A DNA stretch of 59,500 bases from Prevotellaceae bacterium (GTDB taxonomy: Bacteria > Bacteroidota > Bacteroidia > Bacteroidales > UBA932): the NCBI GenBank assembly GCA_031258755.1, contig JAIRMK010000207.1, forward strand, positions 1 to 59,500, written 5' to 3'. The notes beneath the pieces are model-generated. The model was not told the origin of the DNA and ran no database searches. It worked only from the letters and a program-made list of their open reading frames with translations. Shown here piece after piece: positions 9,333 through 17,257 of this stretch. The position numbers and the translations under genes are program-made. Position 1 is the stretch's first letter; every line of letters begins with the position of its first letter.

Positions 9333-10526
9333 TTAATATAAAAAGCCAAACAGCCACAACGGAATTTTGTTGGAAAAGCCTATTTCGATGTCATCGGTGG
9401 CGATGAAAGCATTTTCAACAGTTGCAATTTGCCGGTTTGTTTTACTTTTTCCGCCTACTTCAAATACAAACGCATTGTCGATGGTAAAATCTCCTTTTTC
9501 TGCCGTGTTTACCTTGTGTTTTGTCCGCAACTGATTGGCAAAAAATGTTTCACGAATGTTACCGACATTTTCATTCCGCAAAGCAAGCGAGTGAATGATA
9601 TTTGTATTTTCGAGGTATATTTTTTGTGGCTTCGAGAGCGCTTGAAGCGTTGTTTTTGGTTCCGTAATACAATTGATTATGCCTGCTTTATCTAACAGAT
9701 ACAAATATTTCACCAAAGCATTTCGGTTAACTTCCACGATAGCGCTCAAATTAGCAATGTTTGGTGTGAACGGTACCATTTCAGCAATCGTAGCCAAAAG
9801 TTTTTTAAGCCTCAAAATTGTAGCATATTCAATTTTTTCTATGGCAGGCAAATCCTCGTCAAATGTTTTGTTTACGGATTTTTCTACACGTATTGGATAA
9901 GTTGTCTTATCTTCCTTGTAGTAAGGATAATATCCATATTCCAAATAATTTTTAAATTCGGGCAGTATTTTGATCTTTAGAACAATGTCCGCGGCGATTT
10001 TTCGGTGGTTTTTCACAATATCATCCAACGTAAGCACAGGCCATTCCATTTGTTTTTCATATTTTAAAAACTCCCTAAACGACAGGCCTTTAAGCTCATA
10101 AACAATGGCCCTGCGCGAAAAATCGACACTTGTATTGTAGATTTCGAGCATTGACGAACCGGTAAAGACAATGTGCATATCGGGATAACTGTCGTAAATA
10201 TTTTTGACTTCTATGGCCCAAGTCGGATAACGGTGAACCTCGTCTAAAAACAGGTGGGTACCGCCATACGAATAAAAATAATCTGCCAAGTCGAGCAACG
10301 AATGTTGTGTAAACCAGATATTGTCCAAACTCACATAAAGCGCCTTTTCTCGGTCAAAGAAGTTCTGTTTGATATACTGTAACATGAGTGTTGTCTTTCC
10401 TGTTCCTTTTGCACCGATAATGCCTATTAGCCGGTTGTTCCATGCAATATGGTCATATAAATATCGGGTAAAATTGATATTTGTAAATTGCATTAATCTG
10501 TCAAAAGTGATAATTATAGATTGCAT
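9333..10526 (-). CDS. AAA ATPase with DUF4143 C-terminal region
   Basis: A 397-residue P-loop ATPase of the AAA_14/DUF4143 group abundant in Bacteroidota. Walker A is GAKGTGKTT (38-46), Walker B is HLFLDEVH (91-98), and a sensor-like HIVFTGSS follows. After about residue 200 comes the DUF4143 winged-helix region, and the end (IDNAFVFEVGGKSK) resembles a degenerate PD-(D/E)XK nuclease core. The ATG at 10526 is assumed; a second in-frame ATG 11 codons in is also plausible. A clear promoter lies upstream on the same strand (10559-10589). The biological role of the family is not established. It is one of four such ATPases in this window. Confidence 0.9.
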   Translation of the reverse strand: MQSIIITFDRLMQFTNINFTRYLYDHIAWNNRLIGIIGAKGTGKTTLMLQYIKQNFFDREKALYVSLDNIWFTQHSLLDLADYFYSYGGTHLFLDEVHRYPTWAIEVKNIYDSYPDMHIVFTGSSMLEIYNTSVDFSRRAIVYELKGLSFREFLKYEKQMEWPVLTLDDIVKNHRKIAADIVLKIKILPEFKNYLEYGYYPYYKEDKTTYPIRVEKSVNKTFDEDLPAIEKIEYATILRLKKLLATIAEMVPFTPNIANLSAIVEVNRNALVKYLYLLDKAGIINCITEPKTTLQALSKPQKIYLENTNIIHSLALRNENVGNIRETFFANQLRTKHKVNTAEKGDFTIDNAFVFEVGGKSKTNRQIATVENAFIATDDIEIGFSNKIPLWLFGFLY

Positions 10527-10558
10527 TTTTTAAGTTATTTTGATAGTTATAAGATGCA

Positions 10559-10589
10559 CAAAAGTAGTATTTTTTTATAAACTTGCAAA
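10559..10589 (-). promoter_or_regulatory. Promoter of the ATPase gene ending at 9333
   Basis: Read on the minus strand, TTTG (10589-10586) is followed after 19 bases by TACTTTTG (10566-10559), a full match to the Bacteroidota consensus TTTG-N19/20-TAnnTTTG. It is about 30 bases upstream of the first ATG. The rest of the gap up to the ribosomal promoter (10590-10703) is A+T-rich with no open frame. Confidence 0.7.
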
Positions 10590-10703
10590 ATCTATGTGGA
10601 ATAAAATTTATAAACTATCTTTGACACAATAATATTATTGACCGTTCAGACCGTATTATCCGTCTTTAATTTCGCCATAAAATAAAAAAATGTTCAAATC
10701 TTG

Positions 10704-10734
10704 TTTGTAAGTTCCGAAAATATAGCTATCTTTG
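10704..10734 (+). promoter_or_regulatory. Promoter of the rplC-rpsC ribosomal block
   Basis: TTTG at 10704-10707 and TATCTTTG at 10727-10734 are separated by 19 bases, a perfect Bacteroidota-type promoter about 60 bases upstream of the rplC start. Having its own promoter here fits a ribosomal block that begins with L3 and not S10. Confidence 0.8.
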
Positions 10735-10796
10735 CAACCCGCTTTTTGTGCGGATATGTTTATATTTTTGAGTGATAAGTTATTAATTACAAACAA

Positions 10797-11420
10797 ATGC
10801 CTGGACTAATTGGAAAAAAAATTGGAATGACATCCATTTTCGGTGCCGACGGTAAGAACATACCGTGCACCGTTATCGAAGCTGGTCCGTGTGTAGTTAC
10901 GCAGGTGCTTACGGAAGAGAAGAATGGTTATGCCGCCGTGCAGCTTGCCTATGACGACAAAAAAGAAAAACACACCAGCGCGGGCTTAATAGGCCATTTT
11001 AAAAAGGCAAATACCACCCCAAAGGGCAAGGTGGCGGAGTTTAAAAACGACTTCGAGGAACCGGTGCAATTGGGCGACGTGATTACCGTAAGCGACGTGC
11101 TTCAAGAAGAAGACTGGGTCGATGTTACGGGTACTTCTAAAGGCAAGGGATTTCAAGGCGTGGTGCGCCGTCATGGATTTGGCGGTGTGGGCGGCCAGAC
11201 CCACGGCCAGCACAACCGTCTGCGCGCCCCGGGCTCCATGGGCGCCTCGTCGTGGCCTTCGCGCGTATTCCCCGGAAAACGCCTGGCCGGACGCATGGGC
11301 GGCGATCGAGTGAAAATATTAAACCTGAAAGTATTGAAGGTGATCCCCGAAAACAACCTGCTGTTGGTGAAAGGATCCATCCCCGGTGCAAAAGGGTCAT
11401 ACCTATTAATAGAGGAGTAA
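10797..11420 (+). CDS. rplC: 50S ribosomal protein L3
   Basis: A 207-residue L3, an early-assembly protein that binds 23S rRNA near the peptidyl-transferase centre. Recognisable blocks are MPGLIGKKIGMTSIF at the start, VTGTSKGKGFQGVVRRHGFGG in the middle, and the conserved loop GQTHGQHNRLRAPGSMGASS near residue 135-155. Length is normal. In almost all bacteria rpsJ (S10) lies just upstream; here there is none, and the gene follows its own promoter. A strong purine run at the end of the gene (gaggag) serves as ribosome-binding site for rplD, six bases further on. Confidence 0.98.
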   Translation: MPGLIGKKIGMTSIFGADGKNIPCTVIEAGPCVVTQVLTEEKNGYAAVQLAYDDKKEKHTSAGLIGHFKKANTTPKGKVAEFKNDFEEPVQLGDVITVSDVLQEEDWVDVTGTSKGKGFQGVVRRHGFGGVGGQTHGQHNRLRAPGSMGASSWPSRVFPGKRLAGRMGGDRVKILNLKVLKVIPENNLLLVKGSIPGAKGSYLLIEE

Positions 11421-11426
11421 CGGACG

Positions 11427-12062
11427 ATGGAACTATCAGTATATAAAATCGACGGACAAGAGTCAGGGAAGAAGATTATCCTCGACGATACGGTATTCGG
11501 CATAGCGCCGAACGACCATGCCATTTATTTGGATGTGAAGCAGTACCTGGCCAATCAACGGCAGGGTACGGCGAAGACGAAAGAACGCAACGAAGTGGCT
11601 TATAGCACCAAGAAAATTGTCCGCCAGAAAGGCTCCGGCGGCGCACGCCACGGTAGCATCAAATCGGGTATTTACGTGGGCGGCGGTACGATTTTCGGCC
11701 CCAAGCCGCGTGACTACAGTTTTAAATTGAACAAAAAGCTCAAACAATTGGCACGTAAGAGCGCGCTCTCGATCAAAGCAAAAGACAACGCCATTATCGT
11801 GTTGGAGCAATTTACCCTGGAAGCCCCGAAAACATCGGCCTTTTTGGCGATTTGCAAAAATCTGAAATTTGAAGATCGCACGAAAGTGCTGTTGGTGCTT
11901 CCCGAAAATAACAATAACATCTATTTGTCGTCCCGCAACCTGCCGCGTGTAAAGGTAATCACATCTTCGGAATTGACTACCTACGACATTATGAATGCCA
12001 CCAACCTCGTGCTGGTGGATGCTACGGTGGAGGTATTGAATAAACAGTTGGGACACGCTTAA
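11427..12062 (+). CDS. rplD: 50S ribosomal protein L4
   Basis: A 211-residue L4, which binds 23S rRNA and lines the exit tunnel. Typical features are the basic loop KKIVRQKGSGGARHGS (about 52-67), GGGTIFGPKPRDYSFKLNKK, and the C-terminal fold ending in DIMNATNLVLVDATVEVLNKQLG. It starts six bases after the rplC stop, with a GAGGAG ribosome-binding site overlapping the end of rplC. In other bacteria L4 can autoregulate the S10 operon through its leader; no such leader is recognisable here. Confidence 0.98.
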   Translation: MELSVYKIDGQESGKKIILDDTVFGIAPNDHAIYLDVKQYLANQRQGTAKTKERNEVAYSTKKIVRQKGSGGARHGSIKSGIYVGGGTIFGPKPRDYSFKLNKKLKQLARKSALSIKAKDNAIIVLEQFTLEAPKTSAFLAICKNLKFEDRTKVLLVLPENNNNIYLSSRNLPRVKVITSSELTTYDIMNATNLVLVDATVEVLNKQLGHA

Positions 12063-12074
12063 AAAGATAGTCAC

Positions 12075-12365
12075 ATGGAAATATTAATAAGGCCATTAAT
12101 AACCGAAAAAATGACGATTCAGGGCGAAAAGTTGAATCGTTACGGTTTTGTAGTTGACCGCGCAGCCAATAAGCTGGAAATAAAAAAAGCGGTTGAGGAT
12201 ATGTACGGGGTTACGGTGAAAAATGTGAACACCGCCAACTACCATGGGAAACGTAAAAGCCGCTTTACCAAGGCGGGATTATTGACAGGCCGCGCCAATC
12301 ACTATAAGAAAGCGATTGTAACGCTGGCCGGAGAAGACAAAATTGATTTTTACAGCAACATTTAA
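12075..12365 (+). CDS. rplW: 50S ribosomal protein L23
   Basis: A 96-residue L23, located at the tunnel exit where trigger factor and signal recognition particle dock. The start ILIRPLITEKMT and the internal ANKLEIKKAVEDMYGVTVKNVNT are diagnostic, followed by the basic HGKRKSRF segment. It lies 12 bp after rplD and 3 bp before rplB. Confidence 0.98.
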   Translation: MEILIRPLITEKMTIQGEKLNRYGFVVDRAANKLEIKKAVEDMYGVTVKNVNTANYHGKRKSRFTKAGLLTGRANHYKKAIVTLAGEDKIDFYSNI

Positions 12366-12368
12366 GCC

Positions 12369-13193
12369 ATGGCAGTACGTAAATTTAAACCGATAACACC
12401 GGGACAAAGACATAAAATCATCAGTGCGTTTGATGATATTACCACCGGCACCCCTGAAAAGTCATTGCTGGCGCCGTTGCGCAAGTCGGGTGGCCGCAAC
12501 AATCAGGGTAAAATGACCATGCGCTACATCGGCGGTGGCCACAAGCGCATGTACCGCATCATCGACTTTTTGCGGAATAAAGACGGTGTGAAAGCCACCG
12601 TAAAAACAATTGAGTATGACCCGAACCGTAGCGCCCGCATCGCGCTGGTGCAATATGCCGATGGGGAAAAACGCTACATTATAGCGCCTAACGGCTTGAA
12701 GGTGGGACAAGACATTGTATCGGGTGCAGGCGTTGCGCCTGAAATAGGAAATACGTTGCCGTTGAATGAAATTCCGTTGGGTACGGTTGTGCACAATATT
12801 GAATTGCATCCCGGACAGGGCGCGGCTATGGCGCGTAGCGCCGGCACGTATGCCCAGCTTACGGCGCGTGAGGGCAAACATGCGGTATTGAAATTGCCTT
12901 CGGGCGAAACCCGCATGGTGCTTGTTACCTGTCGTGCCACGGTGGGCAGTGTATCCAACCCCGACCACAACCTCGAATCGCACGGTAAAGCCGGCCGGAA
13001 ACGCTGGCTCGGCCGCCGGCCGCGGGTGCGTGGTGTGGTGATGAACCCCGTAGATCACCCGATGGGTGGTGGTGAAGGACGCGCCTCAGGCGGACACCCA
13101 CGTTCGCGGAAAGGCATACCCGCTAAGGGCTACAAGACGCGTAACCCGAAGAAAACTTCAAAGAAGTTTATCATTGAAAAACGTAAAAAATAA
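12369..13193 (+). CDS. rplB: 50S ribosomal protein L2
   Basis: A 274-residue L2, needed for subunit joining and close to the peptidyl-transferase centre. It begins AVRKFKPITPGQRHK. It contains the RNA-binding stretch GGRNNQGKMTMRYIGGGHKR (about 42-61) and, near residue 218-235, RGVVMNPVDHPMGGGEGRAS with the invariant His. The C-terminus is basic (NPKKTSKKFIIEKRKK). Length and position in the block are normal. Confidence 0.99.
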   Translation: MAVRKFKPITPGQRHKIISAFDDITTGTPEKSLLAPLRKSGGRNNQGKMTMRYIGGGHKRMYRIIDFLRNKDGVKATVKTIEYDPNRSARIALVQYADGEKRYIIAPNGLKVGQDIVSGAGVAPEIGNTLPLNEIPLGTVVHNIELHPGQGAAMARSAGTYAQLTAREGKHAVLKLPSGETRMVLVTCRATVGSVSNPDHNLESHGKAGRKRWLGRRPRVRGVVMNPVDHPMGGGEGRASGGHPRSRKGIPAKGYKTRNPKKTSKKFIIEKRKK

Positions 13194-13215
13194 CCGGATA
13201 AACGAGAAATAAAAT

Positions 13216-13482
13216 ATGAGTCGTTCACTAAAAAAAGGCCCTTACATTCATCCCAGCTTGGAGAAAAAAGTGCTGGAAATGGCAGAAGGCAAGAAGAAAA
13301 AAGAAGTGATAAAAACCTGGTCGCGCGCCAGTATGATTTCCCCCGACTTTGTAGGACAAACCATCGCTGTGCATAACGGCAACAAGTTTATTCCGGTGTA
13401 TATTACCGAAAACATGGTAGGCCACAAATTAGGAGAATTTGCACCAACCCGTACGTTCAGAGGACACTCGGGCAATCGTTAA
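13216..13482 (+). CDS. rpsS: 30S ribosomal protein S19
   Basis: An 88-residue S19, which forms a complex with S13 at the head of the small subunit. The sequence SRSLKKGPYIHPSLEKKV at the start, SRASMISPDFVGQTIAVHNGNKFIPVYITENMVGHKLGEFAPTR in the middle, and the end TFRGHSGNR are all standard. It lies 22 bp after rplB. Confidence 0.98.
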   Translation: MSRSLKKGPYIHPSLEKKVLEMAEGKKKKEVIKTWSRASMISPDFVGQTIAVHNGNKFIPVYITENMVGHKLGEFAPTRTFRGHSGNR

Positions 13483-13511
13483 TCATTCATCGTAAAAAAA
13501 GAAATCTCAAT

Positions 13512-13955
13512 ATGGGAGCTCGGAAAAGAGAAATGGCCGAAAGGCTAAAAGAAGCAAGGAAACAGACAGCCATCGCAAAGCTGAATAATGTTCCTACCTC
13601 ACCTCGCAAGATGCGCTTAGTCGCCGATTTGGTAAGGGGTGTTGAAGTAAACCGCGCCTTGGATATTTTAAGATATACCAAGAAAGAGGCTTCGGTTCGT
13701 TTGGAAAAGCTGCTCAAGTCGGCTATTGCCAACTGGGAAAGCAAAAACGAAAACGAGAAAAAAGAACTTGAGAACGGGAATATTTGCGTCACGCATATTT
13801 CTGTGGGTCAAGGCCGCACCCTGAAGCGTATCCGCACGGCGCCGCAAGGCCGCGCTGCACGTATTCGTAAACGTTCGAACCACGTTACGATTATTGTAGG
13901 GAAAAAAAGTGAGCCGGTAAAGTCAGAAACAGTAACAGAAACAGAGGAGCAATAA
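13512..13955 (+). CDS. rplV: 50S ribosomal protein L22
   Basis: A 147-residue L22, a component of the exit tunnel. It starts MGARKREMAERLKEARK and has the core NNVPTSPRKMRLVADLVRG (about 25-43), EASVRLEKLLKSAIANWE, and the tunnel-hairpin RIRTAPQGRAARIRKRSNHVTIIV. The acidic C-terminal tail (EPVKSETVTETEEQ) is longer than in E. coli but usual in this phylum. Its stop is one base before the rpsC ATG. Confidence 0.98.
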   Translation: MGARKREMAERLKEARKQTAIAKLNNVPTSPRKMRLVADLVRGVEVNRALDILRYTKKEASVRLEKLLKSAIANWESKNENEKKELENGNICVTHISVGQGRTLKRIRTAPQGRAARIRKRSNHVTIIVGKKSEPVKSETVTETEEQ

Positions 13956-13956
13956 C

Positions 13957-14727
13957 ATGGGACAAAAAACAAACCCAATCAGTAACCGTTTAGGAATTAT
14001 TCGCGGCTGGGAGTCCAACTGGTACGGCGGCACGAAATATGCCGGCAAGATTTTGGAAGACGCCAAAATCCGTCAGTACCTTCTCGCCCGCTTGGCCAAG
14101 GCCAGCCTCTCAAAGATTGTTATTGAGCGTACGCTGAAGCTCATTACTGTGACCATTCACACGGCGCGCCCGGGAATTATTATCGGGAAAGGCGGCCAGG
14201 AAGTGGATAAACTCAAGGAAGAATTGAAGAAAATCACCAGCAAGGAAGTTCAGATTAATATTTACGAAGTGAAGCGTCCCGAGCTGGATGCCGTGATTGT
14301 GGCCAACAACATTGCCCGTCAGGTGGAAGGGCGCGTGTCGTACCGCCGTGCCATAAAAATGGCGATAGCCTCTACGATACGCATGGGCGCCGAAGGCATC
14401 AAAGTGCTGATTAGCGGCCGGCTGGGCGGCGCCGAAATGGCCCGCCGTGAGATGTTGAAAGAAGGCCGTACCCCGCTGCACACTTTCCGTGCCGATATCG
14501 ACTACGCGTTGGCCGAAGCGCATACCAAAGTGGGTGTGCTGGGTATCAAAGTGTGGATTTGCAATGGTGAAGTGTATGGCCGGCGCGACTTATCACCGAA
14601 CTTCGGTTCGTCGGCAATCAATGCCAATGTGAGTGGCGGACCGCAAGGCGGAGAACGTCGTCCGCGTGGCGGCCAGCGTGGTGGAGACCGCGACCGTCGC
14701 CGCTCGCGTGAACGAAAAGGAGAATAA
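13957..14727 (+). CDS. rpsC: 30S ribosomal protein S3
   Basis: A 256-residue S3, which forms the mRNA entry site. It has the N-terminal MGQKTNPISNRLGIIRGWES, the KH RNA-binding motif GIIIGKGGQEVDKLKEEL (about 71-88), and the C-terminal domain with GRLGGAEMARREMLKEGRTPLHTFRADIDYA. A long Gly/Arg-rich tail follows (about 228-256). A GAGGAG ribosome-binding site lies inside the end of rplV. In other bacteria rplP, rpmC and rpsQ follow directly; here a terminator follows within 80 bases, so this is the last gene of the block. Confidence 0.98.
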   Translation: MGQKTNPISNRLGIIRGWESNWYGGTKYAGKILEDAKIRQYLLARLAKASLSKIVIERTLKLITVTIHTARPGIIIGKGGQEVDKLKEELKKITSKEVQINIYEVKRPELDAVIVANNIARQVEGRVSYRRAIKMAIASTIRMGAEGIKVLISGRLGGAEMARREMLKEGRTPLHTFRADIDYALAEAHTKVGVLGIKVWICNGEVYGRRDLSPNFGSSAINANVSGGPQGGERRPRGGQRGGDRDRRRSRERKGE

Positions 14728-14757
14728 CTTCCGGTTGGCTGGAAGACGAAATAATGG

Positions 14758-14805
14758 AAGAGGTGGCAATCTTAAGTGGTGTTTTTGCTGCCTCTTTTCT
14801 TTTTT
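14758..14805 (+). terminator. Rho-independent terminator after rpsC
   Basis: AAGAGGTGGCAA (14758-14769) can pair with TTGCTGCCTCTT (14785-14796) in a 12-bp stem with two G-U pairs, followed by a T-rich run to 14805. A smaller hairpin (CTTCC/GGAAG, 14728-14745) directly follows the stop codon. Together they mark the end of the ribosomal transcript right after S3. Confidence 0.75.
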
Positions 14806-14956
14806 AGTAGAATATTCAGTAAATTAAAAAGAGTTACAATTGATTTATTTTAAATTGGTTGTTTTTTTATATCTTGTATATTGTTTTGAAAATAAAGATT
14901 TTCAACCAATTAACGCAAAAACACACATAAGACACAAGAATTTTGTTGATAATTTA
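14806..14956. other. A+T-rich spacer with inverted repeats
   Basis: No gene is seen. It contains a perfect 8-bp dyad TTGAAAAT-AAAG-ATTTTCAA (14886-14905) nested at the end of a wider pair, AATTGGTTG (14853-14861) and CAACCAATT (14903-14911). These could be protein-binding sites for the following promoter or remnants of an insertion; neither can be shown here. Confidence 0.4.
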
Positions 14957-14988
14957 TTTGCAAATATCATTTTTTGTTAATATGTTTG
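14957..14988 (+). promoter_or_regulatory. Promoter of the 15.0-16.0 kb gene pair
   Basis: TTTG at 14957-14960 and TATGTTTG at 14981-14988 are separated by 20 bases, a full Bacteroidota-type match. It lies 40-60 bases upstream of the possible starts of the first membrane-protein gene and shows that this pair is transcribed separately from the ribosomal block. Confidence 0.7.
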
Positions 14989-15028
14989 CACTTCGCCCTG
15001 AGAAGACAAGAGATAAAAATCACATAAT

Positions 15029-15499
15029 TTGAATATTAAATCGCTTATGCTACTATATAGAATACTCTGTGCCGCATTATGGACAATTGCACTTTTGTTA
15101 TTTACTTATAGTGGATTAGTATTGGATGTTATATTTACAAAAGAAAATATTAACTTTGATGTAAAAATTGCCGATATTAATAATAATTTGTTTATGATCG
15201 CATCTAATTCAAGTATTGTAGTAATGCTTATAATTGATTTTTTCACCACGCAGTTTTTGTTTAAAAAGAATAGTAATTATAAATTAAAGGGTTTTATTAT
15301 TGGGGGATGGAATTTAACATGGATTATTTTAGGTTTTGTTTTAGCATTTATTTTAGCAGCTATTCCCCATATAAAAGGAGCCGAAAATGGAGTAATTGGG
15401 CACATTCATATTTCTTATGTGTTTGCTGTCTATGTTGTCATTTTATTTTGTCATAAGACACATTTATTACAAGTTAATCATATTAATAAACTAAATTAA
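15029..15499 (+). CDS. Four-helix membrane protein of unknown function
   Basis: A 156-residue integral membrane protein. From the TTG at 15029 or the ATG at 15047 (I cannot decide; the ATG gives 150 residues) it has about four hydrophobic segments: roughly residues 10-33, 55-76, 87-112 and 125-142. A short Asn-rich loop lies between the first two. No enzyme motif or known family was recognised. The gene is strikingly A+T-rich compared with the adjoining ribosomal genes. It ends 6 bp before the next gene, with which it shares a promoter, so the two probably act together in the inner membrane. Confidence 0.75.
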   Translation: MNIKSLMLLYRILCAALWTIALLLFTYSGLVLDVIFTKENINFDVKIADINNNLFMIASNSSIVVMLIIDFFTTQFLFKKNSNYKLKGFIIGGWNLTWIILGFVLAFILAAIPHIKGAENGVIGHIHISYVFAVYVVILFCHKTHLLQVNHINKLN

Positions 15500-15505
15500 A
15501 AAACA

Positions 15506-16024
15506 ATGTCACTATTAGTACTGTTGATATTTGGCATAATTGGCATAAGTTTCGCTTTGATGCTATTATTAGTGTGGATTTATAAAAAAAACATTATACA
15601 CGTTGACCGTGTGATTGCAGGAAGCACTTCTATAAATCACTCCGGTGCCGATGTTATTATTACGCCATTTGAGAATTTTTATAATGATAATAAGAAAGTT
15701 AAGTTGAAAGATTATACTATCAAGTGGGTAGATGGTATTTGTATGACGCCAAAAAACATTAACGACAAAGATATTGTATTTATCCGAGCATTTAAGAATA
15801 ATGAACAAAAAGTGGAAACAATAAAAAAAGGTGATGTTCTTTATATCGAGTATAAGAAAGATAATAAAATAATTCCTAAAATTAGAGAATTTTTGGAATT
15901 TGATGAACTTGGAAAATCTGCAAAAACATTTTATTATCTAAACGATGGATGTATACAAGAATCTAAATTTCCGCATAAAATAGATGATATAAAAGGTGTT
16001 GTCAAAATGGTATTTTCAAGATAG
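15506..16024 (+). CDS. Membrane-anchored protein with S24/S26-like domain, Cys in place of Ser
   Basis: A 172-residue protein with one N-terminal transmembrane helix (about 3-26) and a beta-rich soluble domain. Its order of motifs resembles S24/S26 (LexA/signal-peptidase) folds: GICMTPKNINDKDIVFI (77-93) aligns with the usual G-x-S-M-x-P...GDxV block; KKGDVLYIEY (107-116) is followed by PKIREF (124-129) where the general-base Lys would lie; and the end GVVKMVF resembles the family's closing strand. The nucleophile position is Cys79 instead of Ser. This is an inference from motif order, not a database match. The gene is strongly A+T-rich and paired with the preceding membrane protein. Confidence 0.6.
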   Translation: MSLLVLLIFGIIGISFALMLLLVWIYKKNIIHVDRVIAGSTSINHSGADVIITPFENFYNDNKKVKLKDYTIKWVDGICMTPKNINDKDIVFIRAFKNNEQKVETIKKGDVLYIEYKKDNKIIPKIREFLEFDELGKSAKTFYYLNDGCIQESKFPHKIDDIKGVVKMVFSR

Positions 16025-16071
16025 GGATTGGGGTACGCCTGTAAAAGCCTGTGTTTAGGTGTATAGTAAGG

Positions 16072-17205
16072 TTATATCCTTCTTTTTATATTGGCTTTAA
16101 ACCAAAGCCGGAAAACAGGGTCATTGAACGTAACATTTTTATCATTGATGTCAATGAGTTCTTTATTTTCCAAGGCTTCTTTCAACCGTTTCACATTCGC
16201 GGCAGTTCCCAATTGATATTGTTGTAAAATAGCAGTTTTCGTAAATTCGGAATGGACGCCATCGGCAATGGCTTGCAAAAAATTAAGCTGGTAAGCCGAC
16301 AACTCTTCCACATAGCGAAGATAAAGCATAGCATTTTGGTTCAACAACTCCACTACCGCCGATTCAAAAATATCAGGCGTCACGGTTTTAGCGGTTTTAC
16401 TCCAGATAATCCACGCCAATTGCTGCACATACGAAGAATGGTTTTCTACGGTATTGCAAATTTTTTCGGCGATTTGTGTGGAAATTTTTTTCCGGGTTAC
16501 CTGAAAACGTTCACAAATAAACGGTATCCAGTTAGAAGCAGGTATTTTCTGCAAGAAAAACACATCGCCGAATTTATAGAATGGCATACTTTGTCTCGAA
16601 AAAAGATTGGCCAATATATGTTTTTTGCTACCATAAAGACAATAAGAAACGTCGGGTTGTAATTGCCACACCGAACGTAATTTTTTTTGGAAAGACAGAT
16701 GCTCATCAAATTCCGCGACCTGCTGAAATTCGTCAATGCAAATAACGAGCTTAAATCCTTTTTCTGTGGCTATCCGTTGCGGTAAAGTCAATACCTCATC
16801 CGCCGATAGTTTTTTATCGGAAAAGTCAAACGTAATGGAAAAATCTCTTACCGGATCGGCGCCGATAGAGATTTTAAGCACTAAGGATGCCAGGAATTTT
16901 TTTGCATTTTCCACCCATTCCTGCCATTTTCCGGCAGTTTGTTTGACTACTTCCGTGGCGAAAAGGGTGTAAAATTCGTGGGCTGTCCGGCATGAAAAAA
17001 CATCAAGCGTTATGATTTTTAGTCGCCTGCCCTTGCCTGACAGCGCCGTTTTTTGTACCAATGAGGTCTTGCCCCACCGGCGTGGAGAAATGAGTATCGT
17101 ATTAATTCCATGTTTGAAATTAGCCAATAGACGCTTGGTGTCTTGTTCCCGGTCGGTAAATTGTTCACCGAAGGCTGTTTTACCGAAAGTAAACGGATTT
17201 TCCAT
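16072..17205 (-). CDS. AAA ATPase, ATPase_2/AAA_34-like
   Basis: A 377-residue ATPase. Walker A is SPRRWGKTS (40-48), and Walker B is FKLVICIDEFQQ (151-162) followed by a sensor-like YCLYGSKKH. The C-terminal third has a winged-helix region (EFTKTAILQQYQLGTAANVKRLKEALENKELI) that ends in the typical FNDPVFRLWFK. This is the STAND-like ATPase_2 type, related to but distinct from the DUF4143 group. The gene stands alone, with a promoter and two palindromes upstream (17213-17296). Its function is unknown; NTP-dependent DNA or protein remodelling is a general guess for the family. Confidence 0.85.
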   Translation of the reverse strand: MENPFTFGKTAFGEQFTDREQDTKRLLANFKHGINTILISPRRWGKTSLVQKTALSGKGRRLKIITLDVFSCRTAHEFYTLFATEVVKQTAGKWQEWVENAKKFLASLVLKISIGADPVRDFSITFDFSDKKLSADEVLTLPQRIATEKGFKLVICIDEFQQVAEFDEHLSFQKKLRSVWQLQPDVSYCLYGSKKHILANLFSRQSMPFYKFGDVFFLQKIPASNWIPFICERFQVTRKKISTQIAEKICNTVENHSSYVQQLAWIIWSKTAKTVTPDIFESAVVELLNQNAMLYLRYVEELSAYQLNFLQAIADGVHSEFTKTAILQQYQLGTAANVKRLKEALENKELIDINDKNVTFNDPVFRLWFKANIKRRI

Positions 17206-17212
17206 AATGCAC

Positions 17213-17257
17213 TTGTTTTGGAAAACAAAGGTAATGACTATTTTTCAATTAAACAAC
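17213..17257 (-). promoter_or_regulatory. Promoter with overlapping 16-bp palindrome
   Basis: On the minus strand, TACCTTTG (17233-17226) matches the -7 box, and GTTG (17257-17254), 20 bases upstream, is a three-of-four match to TTTG. The -7 box overlaps a perfect palindrome TTGTTTTGGAAAACAA (17213-17228), which therefore sits at the expected transcription start, about 10 bases before the ATG. The -33 element lies inside the larger palindrome at 17249-17296, so both could control access of RNA polymerase. Confidence 0.6.

Noticed and set aside
10527..10703. A missing or unannotated rpsJ (S10) upstream of rplC
   Set aside because: All frames were considered; the gap holds only promoters and A+T-rich sequence and is too interrupted for a 100-residue protein.
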